Source of the DNA: Enoplolaimus lenunculus
Taxonomy: Eukaryota > Nematoda > Enoplea > Enoplida > Thoracostomopsidae
Length of the DNA stretch: 64,000 bases
NCBI GenBank assembly: GCA_030248215.1
Contig: JASANG010003708.1
Location: forward strand, 248,001-312,000
Direction of reading: 5' to 3'
Part shown: in pieces, positions 1 through 9,847 of the stretch
Layout: each line of letters starts with the position of its first letter
Numbering within the stretch: the first letter of the stretch is position 1
The notes under the pieces: generated by a model
What the model saw: the letters and a program-made list of their open reading frames with translations, nothing else
The model's database searches: none
Told to the model about the DNA's origin: nothing
Position numbers and translations under genes: made by a program

Positions 1-869
1 TTGAAAACTTTTCCAATTTTCCTTTGCCGTCGGTTTTATAAAATCGAGTAGTAAATTGATAATTTACCCCCAAAACTATAAAATTTAAACGGAAATATAG
101 GTCAAATACGTAACCGACATTTCAAGGAAATATAGGTTGAAATACGTAAATGACCTTTCGTATTAAATGCGTGTTATTTTTAAGAAGTTTTGCATTCTTT
201 AAACAGGAATGGGTGACCTCGGTCAAAAAAGCGAGACCAAGAACAGGACTTCTGGTCTCGGTTTCGATCAATTTTTAACCAAGCAAATTGATATGAGCAT
301 AAAAGGTACAATTCTAAAAATCGGTATTTGTTACGCCAGTACTGTAGTGACCCGAATAAGAGGGGTACCCATTTTGACTCCAAATCAATATGAGTCCGTA
401 TCCCTAATAAGAGTCCGTAAGCGCATAGAGTCCCAAAACCCTAATAGAGTCGATAAATTTCAATTATTTTTTTGCCGGAAAATCAAACACTGTAACAACA
501 TATTACAGATATTCGCTAAAATTAACTAATTAACCGTCATTTTTACTACCTAATTTCGCCTCCGGCCAAACCATTTTTGCCTAGGTTTAGGCTTAGACTT
601 TGGTTTAGAAATCTTATACTACTGTTACGGCCCTGTTCTATACACTTGTTTAACATAAGCTGTACATGAAACGGTTTTATAAAATCAGACATTTATTGCT
701 CGATATTCAAAATTTTCGACTTAAAACATGAAATGTAATCTATTATCGCAAAATTTTATTATTTGTTCGATATTTTACTAGAATTGCAGACAAATTCCAC
801 GACCCCCCAAGTAGCATTTCCGGTGTCCGGTTTTCTAAAATTTCAAATTCCAACTGCTATACAATTTAC

Positions 870-1145
870 TTGCATCAAGTGGGAAATTGAAGCAAATTTC
901 TGGTCTTCAATTTCCCACTGCGGTAAAGCACCACCTTTCAATTTCTTTTTCACTATCTTAAAAGTGCTTATCAAATTTCCACTCGAGTTTAAAAACTGTT
1001 TCAATTTCCCATTGCGGTCGTTTTTATTTTCGCTATTGGGAAATTGAAATTCAAAATTGCTAGTCAAATTCCTAATACGTTTTATAAAATGTTTCAATTT
1101 ACCTATAGATCAAATTTCGTGTTTTCAATTTCCCACTGCTACCCT
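870..1145. repeat. degenerate repeats of TTCAATTTCCCACTGCGG
   Basis: The motif TTCAATTTCCCACTGC recurs about four times, and its inverse GTGGGAAATTGAA occurs near 880 and 1035. The stretch can therefore fold on itself. It looks like a decayed tandem or fold-back repeat. Confidence 0.55.
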
Positions 1146-2197
1146 TTTTCCAAACTCAAGTTGGAAAAAGGCGTTCTTGATTTCCACAAGCCGGGCGCAA
1201 ATTAATGTGGATGACGCAAGATATATCGCTCGAGTTTTCGAAACCATAGAGCTGATATTAAAATACGGTTTGAATTAATTTTTATAGACAACAGCGGGAT
1301 ACGAGTGAAATAGTAAAAAAATTTTCATAAATTACCTACGATCTCGGCCGCGGCACTTTCTGGCCCTGACCCCGGCACAGATTAGTGCAAACGGATAATA
1401 AAAAAATAACGGAAACGGATAGTGTTCAAAATACCGGTAACGGAAAACGAATATTGAAAAAAATTTCCAAGATGTTATATTTTCCTGCCAACAATTGTCG
1501 ACTGCGCGTAAATATTGCACCGGACTGTCTAAAATTTTAAACAGAACACGTCGGATGCCGAAACTTTTAAGATTTTGGATGAATTCGTAATTTATATTTC
1601 ATCTCGAACAATATTGCAACATATCTGTAATGAAAAACTAAGAGACATATATTATAGCTAATATTTATATAACTAATTATTGCGAGAGAAAAAAGCGGAA
1701 CTTCCGCAATTTTTATACCGGAAACGGACACCGTTTTTACCAGAAACAATATCCGGTGACACTCTCTATTTCGTTGATACTGGGGGATTCAAAGGTGACC
1801 CACTCAAGCCTAGGCCACTGAAACAGGGGCCAAAACCAAAATTTTGTAATAAAACAAACTTCTAAAATAATACGTTCTACTTTTCACTCGCTTCTTCACG
1901 ATTATATACCACCCCTTCTGCCACCAGAAGTTTCCCGACTTGCCACTCTTCATATACTCTTATGAAATTCCATCACAGTTTTTCATTTGTAAATATCATC
2001 TACACATTCAATATCATCTCTGAAAATAATAAAGACAGTTTGTTAGCAAAAACTGCAACTACGAATCTATTCATTTGTTCGCTTTCCGCTACAAGATGCA
2101 TTTTGATTGTTTAAAATCCGATTCGTTGGTTCAGTGCAAAACTATAATATGTATAATTTCAAATTAAGCTATAATATAAGCCGTTAGGTACCTAATG

Positions 2198-2380
2198 CCA
2201 ACGTTACTTTATGGGGCGTAACAATAGTATCAACATATTCGAAAGCTTACGCGTCAACGTAAACATAAGCCTATAATTAAGAAAAGGTTTAAGCCTTTAG
2301 CATAAGCAAAAAAGTGAACAGGTTTAAGCCTAAGCATAAAAGTAGTCTAAAACTTAGCTTACTCTATTGGAATCCTGCGA
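2198..2380 (+). mobile_element. R3 MITE copy with TTAGGC-like core (decayed)
   Basis: It starts CGTTACTTTATGGGGCGTAA, matching R3 ends at 37.8, 57.2 and 61.2 kb, and continues into degenerate AAGCCTAAGC motifs. The right end is poorly preserved. Confidence 0.5.
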
Positions 2381-2395
2381 AAAACGACAAATCCC

Positions 2396-5300
2396 TCAAA
2401 GCTCATTGGCATTAATATTAACCACGTAACGTGATTGTATATAAAACACATACTCATCGAACGAATAAGGTTTGTTATGAACTTCGTTGGAATCATAGCA
2501 GGAATAATATTCTAACTCGAGTAGTTGGGGCTTAAATTTCTTCAAGAAATAAATCCAACATTTGTGCAAAATGACATCACCAGCGCTTTCTGAACCATTT
2601 TTATCCGCGCGATTTTGCGATTTTAAAGTTGATTCTTGAACTGCACGGTTTACTGTCGAATTATCAGCGTCACAACCTACTTCGGAATCTGCTGAAATAC
2701 AATTCAAAGAATCGTAAAACTTGATGAAATGAAACACATAAAACGATTATGACAAACGGTTGAAATGTAGGCTTTGCTTTTATATAACTTCTAGCAGCCG
2801 GGCCGGACGTACGATGTTTCAGAGCCGAAAAATTATAATCGTGCGTGCAAGGATACGTTGTCACGGGCTGAAAAGAGAGGGTCGAAGGACTGAGCAAAAT
2901 ATATACCACGGTGCGACGAATAAGCCGGATAATCTAAAATCCGGCCGGAGCCAGATAATCGCATATCCGGCCGGAGCCAGATAATCGCATATCCGGCCGG
3001 AGCCAGATAATCGCATATCCGGCCGGAGCCGGATAATGAATTGAAATCTAACACTAGATTGCATTTAACGATCAGAACGTAGCCTACAATTCTTCTTTCC
3101 GTGGCTTAAGGTACCCAAAGCATTTACATGACAAAGTTTAACACCTCACGCCCATGCATTTTGAACACTTTAACAACGACCTATTCCACTATTCTATATT
3201 TTTGTAGCAATATGTTTAGTTGCAATACTCGTTTGGCTCATGTTCATTTTAAGGCATCCAGTTTTCCGTAGGTACAATAAAACACAGGTGGCTGAGATCA
3301 GAAATGTGAGTCTCGATCTCAGAGTCTCGGTATTTGGCAGGTCTCGGCGGTTTGAAACCGACACTAGAAGCCGAGGATTCAGCAAAACCTGATAAACCTT
3401 TAAAAAGAAAAAAGATAATATTGTTGAAGCAAGTGATTCTTGATGAATACAATTTCGTCTGTGAACCTGTGAATTTTTTAATAGTTACGCAATAATTAAG
3501 TGCAGATATTCTGAAAAATCACAAAAAACTTTGAAAACCACAAAGAACTATGAAAAACCTATTAGAAATTAATTTACTTTCAAATTTTTTATGTTTTTCG
3601 GTGATGATCAAAAGTTGACCGAGACCGAGACTTTTCATGGCCGGTCTCCGCCCATTACTGTCTAGGATTAACGCTATTATTTCTGCTTAAGTTTAGGCTT
3701 AGTCTTATAGACTCATTTTCACGCTGAAGTTTTTAGGCTTAGCCTTAGGAATAATAGGAATATGTTGAAATATATATTTTGTTACGCCCGTAGAATAACA
3801 CTCGTCATCTATATCTGGTTTTCCAGCGTTATTGTACCAAATAAAGAATGTGAACGTACATGGTCACATGCAAACATTTAGATATGTGTGACAGATAAAA
3901 TATGTAAAAGTAAGTTAATCACTTCAATGGTAGTTGCCAGTTGGCATAAATACGAATGATGGTGTAAATTTTGTGATATTTTTTAAAAAATATCCGACCA
4001 GTTAAAATACCGGAGCCGGATGTCAATTTTTTGCCACAGCCGGATATCCGGTTGCACCCGGATATATGCTGAGTCTGAGTTCACACCTGGTGAATCCAGA
4101 AGGTTTCTGAAACGAGATACCTCATATATACATATATTCGAAATGCAGCTCCCGGAGGGTACGTCAGGTAAAGGCTTTTGCTAGTGACTGTAGCAAGTAG
4201 GATGTTCTAACAGAAATGTAGCAGCGACTTATTCAAAAGTTTGTACAAGTCTTTCAGAGAAGTAATGAGGAAACGAGAACCTATGAGTCAGAGGCCAGAC
4301 GCAATTTTGCAGGGATGTCATGGGGATACAGTTGCAACATTTAAAAATAAATTCCCGGACACGGATTTTTGTGGAAGTAAAACCGGGATCCGGATTTATC
4401 TGGAAGAAAATCCCGGACACGGAATTGTTAAGAATGCAAACCCGGACCCGGATTTATTTTCCGGGCAAACCCGGGCCTGAAATTTTTATGACTTAAAAAC
4501 TAAACATGATCCTAATTTTTAAACATAGAAAACAATTTCTGTCTCCATCCATATTCGATCTGCTCAGTGTGTAAATATTAACGGCAGTATGCAATGCAAT
4601 GCGAAGCAACTAATGCTATTCAAAAAAAGTAAAATGTCGAATTAATTACTTAAAATGAGACATGTCACGTCTCTGCATCGCGACCATTGCAACCATTCCT
4701 AATTAAGCATTCGTAATCGTAAGCCAAGTATATCTATTATCTACGTAGGTTATTTATTACTCAGATGCCTGTTGACCGTTTTCCTTCTGCAGATTGCTTT
4801 TACATACGACATACGATAGTTGTCTTCAGAGACGTGTTAAGAGTGCATTATTTCAAATGTATTCCGCACAGTTGTTAACGTTGTTTGTGCAACTATTTGA
4901 TAAATTCTTTAACGTATTTAATTTAGACACGATACAGTTACTATTCAGAATGTAGGCGCGGGATGTTAAAATCACGAAGCGAATTTTATTTCGGGTATTT
5001 TGTCCAGGTATTTCTGTAATAACCGGACCCGGAATAATTTGTGAAAATCCGGACCAGGAAATTTTCGGTGAAAATACCCGGAAAAATCGGAATCTTCCGA
5101 CCCGGATGTAACTTTACACGGGGATGGTTGTCTACATGCGGTGGGATCGATTTAAAATTGGCGAGGACACTACGGAAATTGATCTTCAAACTTTGCTAAA
5201 ATTCAACATACGTAGAATTGACAGTTACTTCTACAACTGTGCTAATCAAGTTATACAACACATTCAGCAATATCAAAAATCAAAACCGAAAATTTCACAA

Positions 5301-8300
5301 AATTCTACGCAAACTAAACAAATCAGTTTATATTTTGTTCAGTAACTTGCATCTCACCCTTGTGGCGTACCCAGTAAGCAAATTCTAGATATGCGAAGCT
5401 CTGGTGGGTGGGATCCGTCTAGATCCGACCTTGTTCGGCCCCTAAAGATGACATAAAAATTATACGTTCTTTATCGTACCGTACCTATGCATAAACGAGA
5501 CGCCCCTCGGCGAGTTAGAGAGAATTAGTGGCAGTTATGATATTATACAGGTACGTATGTATGAAATATATTGAAACTAAGGTGCAACCGGAATTACAAT
5601 TTAGCGGAACCGAAACCGGAATTTGAAAAAAATACCGGAAACGGAACTACAAATGAAAAATACATGCCACCGAAAAATCCATTTTAATTTTTCTTTTTGC
5701 AAAATTATTGTTGAAATAACCCTAGTTGAAGATAGGTATTCACTTCATCTGTTGTATATATTTTAGATTTTCACAATCCACGGAAGCGAAATCTACCTTC
5801 GATGATTTATTTTCGGCGATTGTCAAGAATTAAGTTACTGAACTAATGAAATCTATTTAATTTGTATCGATATTTTTTAGTAAAATAGCTTAATTTTCAC
5901 CGACCACCTTTTTATACCGGAATTTTTAATTCCGCTAAAAATTTACGGGAACCGGATGGTGAAAATATGTCGGAACCGGAACCGAAATTCCGGTTGCATT
6001 CTGGTTGAAATCTGTATATTTACAAAATGCTTGTAATATAAGAAACCTCGCTAGCGGAAATTAACGCAATTTTATGTTTAATTCCAATACGAAATCTAAA
6101 TTTTGAAAGCGTCCGCTTTGATAAATACATTAGTAATAAATATTTTCGGACAATCATTTTGTTCCGTGTATCGTTACAATACCCGGATCCGGAATGCTTT
6201 GATGTGAAACCCTGGACTCGGAAGCAATTCAACTCTATAAACGTTAACCAAAGCTTAACGCTGAGCCTCAGACTTATTTTATGAATCAAGTGAGCCCGTT
6301 ATGTGTTGTAGAAACTTTTTGTCGATTAAAATAATTAAACAAGTATACATACATCGTTTTACCTATACAAATACGGATAAGTTCTTCGCGGCGCTCGTAA
6401 AACAAAGGATGGCCTTCAAATTCGTCAAGATATTCTAACATTTTCGTGTCCACATTCCATATTTCGCCTTTAACTTTCTAATAACAAAAAATAGCAACAA
6501 TTACAAGCAATCACACAGAGGTTAAATAGAATGTCAATTTTTGATGTTACTTAGTTAAGTAATTTTGGTTTTAACCCAATTGCATTCAGAGACTGTGTAA
6601 CGGACCAACTGTGTCTAAACACGTCGAGGTCTCTATCAATGGATATCTATCGATCTAATTGGTTAAGCGCCATCAAAAAAGTTTTACAATTAACAATTTT
6701 TTGTTTTTGCTATCCTAAACCAACGACAGTGTTTATTTTTCCAGACCTTAAAAGTAACACAAGTGTCAAAACTTTATCGCATACAATCAGATAAAGTTTA
6801 TGACCGACCAATATATAGAAGAGGGACGAACAGTAGCATCAGCATATTCGTAAGCCTAAGGCTAAGTCTAAGCGTAAAAACAGTGGCTAATCCTATAGAT
6901 CTTGACGAGCTGAGTTCAACGGTTCCGCTTTTATGGCTGCAAGACAAACGGTTCAAACGTTATGAAAATCGTTCAGCTATTACAATGTTCAAGTACATTA
7001 TATAACTACATACAAAATGTAGTAGATGCGCACCTCATTCTAAAACAATATCGCAGTGACATAAAACGCTAAAAGGGTTTCGGGCCACGCCGTGAGTTGA
7101 ACACGGGACCTCTCGCACCCTAAGCGAGAATCATACCACTAGACCACGTGGCCGACACACAATAATTCTCTAAAGATTAACAACTCGAGCAATACAATTT
7201 AACACACATAACACAAAACAACATCAACATACGCCGTAATACAGACACGTTGTCACACACAACTGTACATTTATTTGTTAAATATTATGCACATAAAGCA
7301 AGATACAATCATAATGGAACACGCGCATAATTTTAAATTGCTAAATACTTACTGTAGTTCGGCTTCTGGCACTAGGTGCACAACGGGGCCCGTAGCCAAG
7401 TGGAGCTCGGCCCCCTGGAAAAATTGTATTAATCTTACATATACCAGGCGCAGATAGGGAAACCGGAGTCCCCTAGGATTTTGACAAAAAGTGGTCCATC
7501 CTATAGATCTCGACGAGTTGAATTCAACGGTGCCATTTTTATGGCTGCATGACCTACGTGCGAAAGTTATGGCCCTCGAAATTATAGTGCAAACACGAAC
7601 GGATTGTAACAGGAAGTATCTATCATTCAGCTGTTCGTAAAATATAAGCTTGATTTAATAAGGTTTAATCCTTACACAAATTTGATTGTTGTTTGTACAT
7701 GTTTTGTTGAACTCAGCGCGTGGAAATCTATAAAACCAAATACCGGAACCAGATAGTAAATTTTGTACCAGAACCGGGTGTTAATCTGATATAGGATATT
7801 AAATCGTGCACTGTTGGAAGTATTTTAGTCGTGCGCAGTGTATTTTATGGATTAAAGATTAAATTTTGGCTTGGCATTTTAATTCCCTGTCAGTATCCAC
7901 TTTTGCATTGTCCGGAATTGTAGTAACGCGATCCGGATGCCGATTTTCTGCTGGATATTAAACCGGAACTGGATCGCCAGGGGGCTAAAAGACTTTCAAG
8001 AAGTGCATACGAGGGTTTTCGTTGACTTACAAGCAAGGTTAAAAATTTTCTGCCAACAACAAAGAAATTATTAATGATAGAACAGCATATAGGTAAGGTT
8101 TCATAGAGCAGGCAAAAAAGAGAGGAAATCCATATTCCGCAGTTTCGACGAAAATTTTTTCCATACATGTAAACAGTCCGTTATAGTGTGAATTTGAAGC
8201 AGACCATTCAAGGGTTTCGGCAAAAACCGGAATTTCTGGTTTTAATGCTGTGGCAAAATTTAGTTCCAGTTGGAACCTTTATTTTTTGTATTTAGCGAGA

Positions 8301-9847
8301 AGTACGCGGGCCCGTAGCCAAGGGGGGCCCAGCCCTTTCTGGAAAAAGTTTGTTCCCCCCGCCCCTACAAAATTTTCAACCTTGTTTGCAAGTCATTGAA
8401 AAACCTTGAATGTCCCTCCTGAAAATTTTTTAGCCTCCCCCCGCAAGGTAAGCTGGCTACGGGCCTGGAAGTACGTATAAATGCAAAGTATTTATTACGT
8501 TAACTGTAAGACACATACCAGAGTGCAACCGGAATTATAAAATACCGGAACCGGAAACAAAAAATACTCGTTACCAAAAATCCATTTTTAAAGCAGCTAT
8601 TTTATCGCTTTTAACAGAAAAATAGTATAATTATTATTAACGATCCAAAAAATTTTTTACCAAATTTTTTTATTCAACTTAATCAAGCGTACGTATACTT
8701 GTGCTGCTAACAACATAGAAGGTAACTCAAGTCCGGCTTTGCAGGAATGACTGAGTGCTATAATTTTGAGACTCATTATCGTAATATGTTTGAGCCAAAT
8801 CTTGACAAACTGTTGAAGCATTTGCCTCAACCGGGCCGTTATACTTATGACACTTCTGGTCCTTTCACTGTGCATTCAAATATCATTGAAAATTATAATC
8901 CTATGTGTAAACACACCATCTAGAATTCCAAAATCCTGAAACATATGCAGTAGCTGGGAAACGTATGATAAAGCATGAAATATGACACAAATATAAAATT
9001 TTGGCAATACACGCTCAAACAATTTTCGGAAAATAAGTTAAAGAAATTTGCCAATCTTCCTTAAACTTTGGAACGAGAAAAGTTTTATAATATCGAAAAT
9101 ACCGAAAAAAGAAGGTGAAAAAACACCTGAATTAATATCGGAACCAAATACTGAAAAATACCGAATTTTCCTACCGGAACCAGAATTCCAGATGCACCCT
9201 GGCACATACCTATGAAAATCAAAGTAGGGTCGTTCGGAAGCCTAAATGATGTGCTAATCGTTAAGTCTCTTGAACAATAATATATAATGCGGTTGATTAG
9301 AAGCAGCTTACAAAGTCAAATATACGTACGTATTTCCCGACAAAAATATGACACCCGCAAGAACACATCCTACATAGTGCGTTGCGATAAAAAGCAAACC
9401 TATACTATTTATACTTAAAAATCATCCGAAACGCGTGGTACGTCTGAACTTTTCCGAACTAACCACCTTCTATTTTCACTAAGTCACGAAAGAAATTTAC
9501 AACAACGGATACCTATAAGTTCGTGTTTCGGTACCTCTAAGTCTTGAACGTTTCTTATAAAAACCTCATTACAATAAAAACCTTCATTACAAAGGTTACA
9601 TATCAATAAACTTACGTATCCTGAACCAGGTTTGTCCAAAAGGAACGGTATGTTTCGTTTTGATGCAATGACTAACGGGTAAGCAACGGAAGTTTGTGCG
9701 CTTAATACAAGAAGCTTGGCAATTCCGTTTGATGCATTCTTCAAAACGTTATTATTAGGTTGCCCTGTTTTGAGAGTGCCATACACAAAAACTTTACTAA
9801 TATGATTAAGCGCCAGAACGGTCTCAGGTTTTAAATAAGATAAATTG
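2396..9847 (-). CDS. GGACT: gamma-glutamylaminecyclotransferase (GGACT / AIG2-like), first exon missing
   Basis: Three phase-compatible minus-strand exons: 9847-9616, 6477-6363 and 2691-2396 (stop TGA at 2398-2396), about 213 residues. Exon 9847-9616 carries the family motif VFVYGTLKTGQPNN and later YPLVIASKRNIPFLLDKPGSG. The next carries GEIWNV and LDEFEGHPLFYERR, which includes the glutamate expected to be catalytic. The last carries YFLKKFKPQLLELEYYSCYD. Known members cyclise gamma-glutamyl-amines, such as gamma-glutamyl-lysine from transglutaminase crosslinks, to 5-oxoproline and free amine in the cytosol. Introns are 3138 and 3671 bp and full of MITEs. An insert of about 40 polar residues (DSEVGCDADNS onward) precedes the C-terminal block and is longer than I recall for this family. 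The exon opens in phase 2 with no ATG, so the start lies further right. The family call is firm; the exact substrate is inferred. Confidence 0.9.
2941..3046 (+). repeat. 26-bp minisatellite, four units
   Basis: CCGGCCGGAGCCAGATAATC plus GCATAT repeats with a 26-bp period, with unit starts at 2941, 2967, 2993 and 3019. The last unit reads GCCGGATAATG. The array sits at the left end of R9 copy 1. The copy at 21.2 kb has no array, so it grew from the element's terminal motif. Confidence 0.9.
3291..3660. mobile_element. insertion with GAGACCGAGAC-type ends nested in R9
   Basis: It is present in R9 copy 1 and absent from copy 2. One end is rich in GTCTCGATCTCAGAGTCTCG and the other in GACCGAGACCGAGAC, consistent with inverted termini. 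A related GACCTCGGTC...CGAGACC motif lies near 210-260. No coding capacity is seen. Confidence 0.6.
4330..5110. repeat. element bounded by CCCGGACACGGA-type motifs
   Basis: 4335-4480 holds repeated CCCGGACACGG and CCCGGACCCGG motifs in one orientation, and 4985-5110 holds the same kind of motif. The middle (4500-4970) is unique AT-rich DNA with no open frame. Related fragments occur near 30.72-30.80 and 35.13-35.23 kb. It is probably a decayed MITE with motif-rich ends. Confidence 0.5.
5578..6003 (+). mobile_element. R4 hAT-type MITE
   Basis: About 426 bp. The left end reads AAGGTGCAACCGGAATT and the right end CCGAAATTCCGGTTGCATTC, so they are inverted. ACCGGAA motifs fill both subterminal zones. 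The flanking octamers ATTGAAAC and GTTGAAAT agree at 6 of 8 bases, suggesting an old 8-bp target duplication. The core matches 20.8-21.2 and 24.5-24.8 kb. Confidence 0.75.
6804..6985 (+). repeat. partial R2-like repeat plus a block shared with 7.5 kb
   Basis: The left part reads GACCAATATATAGAAGAGGG with AAGCCTAAGGC motifs, as in R2. The right part (about 6885-6965, from CCTATAGATCTTGACGAG to TTTTATGGCTGCAAGAC) recurs at 7498-7575. It is a dispersed repeat of unknown class. Confidence 0.55.
7082..7153 (-). tRNA. tRNA-Pro (anticodon AGG)
   Basis: Read on the minus strand from 7153, the 72 nt fold as a complete cloverleaf. The acceptor stem GGCCACG pairs with CGTGGCC and is followed by discriminator C. 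The A box is TGGTCTAGTGGTATG, the anticodon arm TTCTCGCTTAGGGTGCGAGA has AGG in its loop, and the T-arm reads GTTCAA. There is no intron. It lies in the large intron of the GGACT gene on the same strand and should be transcribed by Pol III from its own boxes. Confidence 0.94.
7376..8040. repeat. R1 fragments and a dispersed repeat
   Basis: 7376-7412 is an R1 end (GGGGCCCGTAGCCAAGTGG), and 7975-8040 is an internal R1 piece in the other orientation (CTTACAAGCAAGGTT). 7740-7885 matches the unit that is perfectly duplicated at 20.2-20.5 kb (GCACTGTTGGAAG, then GTCGTGC). No gene is seen. Confidence 0.55.
8308..8466 (+). mobile_element. R1 palindromic MITE, best-preserved copy
   Basis: 159 bp with perfect terminal inverted repeats GGGCCCGTAGCCA and TGGCTACGGGCC. 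The inner landmarks CAACCTTGTTTGCAAGTCAT and GCAAGGTAAGCTGGC recur in copies at 39.3, 51.2, 60.1 and 61.5 kb. It has no coding capacity. Confidence 0.8.
8519..9201 (+). mobile_element. R4 hAT-type MITE, long copy
   Basis: 683 bp from CAGAGTGCAACCGGAATTAT to CAGAATTCCAGATGCACCCT plus G. The flanks ACACATAC (8511-8518) and GCACATAC (9202-9209) agree at 7 of 8 bases, an 8-bp target duplication as made by hAT transposases. Only the ends carry ACCGGAA motifs and there is no transposase frame. It lies in a GGACT intron. Confidence 0.82.

Larger units (their letters stand above)
1..2395. other. repeat-rich spacer left of the GGACT gene
   Basis: I see no supported gene. Visible pieces are a repeat end reading CTGTAGTGACCCGAATAAG near 345-365 (also at 58.2 kb and, inverted, at 47.7 kb), a partial R5 copy near 465-560, a TTAGGC-like fragment with an R2-type end near 580-655, a cluster of a short inverted motif at 870-1145, and ACCGGAAAC-type motifs at 1400-1450 and 1715-1760. 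1870-2190 holds nothing I recognise. All open frames here are short and overlap repeats. Confidence 0.6.
2920..4060 (+). mobile_element. R9 element, copy 1, interrupted by another insertion
   Basis: Long stretches match 21190-21890, including GATTGCATTTAACGATCAGA, the ACAAAGTTTAACACCTCACG block, a TTAGGC-like core and an end reading CCGGTTGCACCC. The match breaks after GTGGCT near 3290 and resumes at TAGGATTAACGC near 3661, which marks a younger insertion. It lies in a GGACT intron. Confidence 0.7.
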
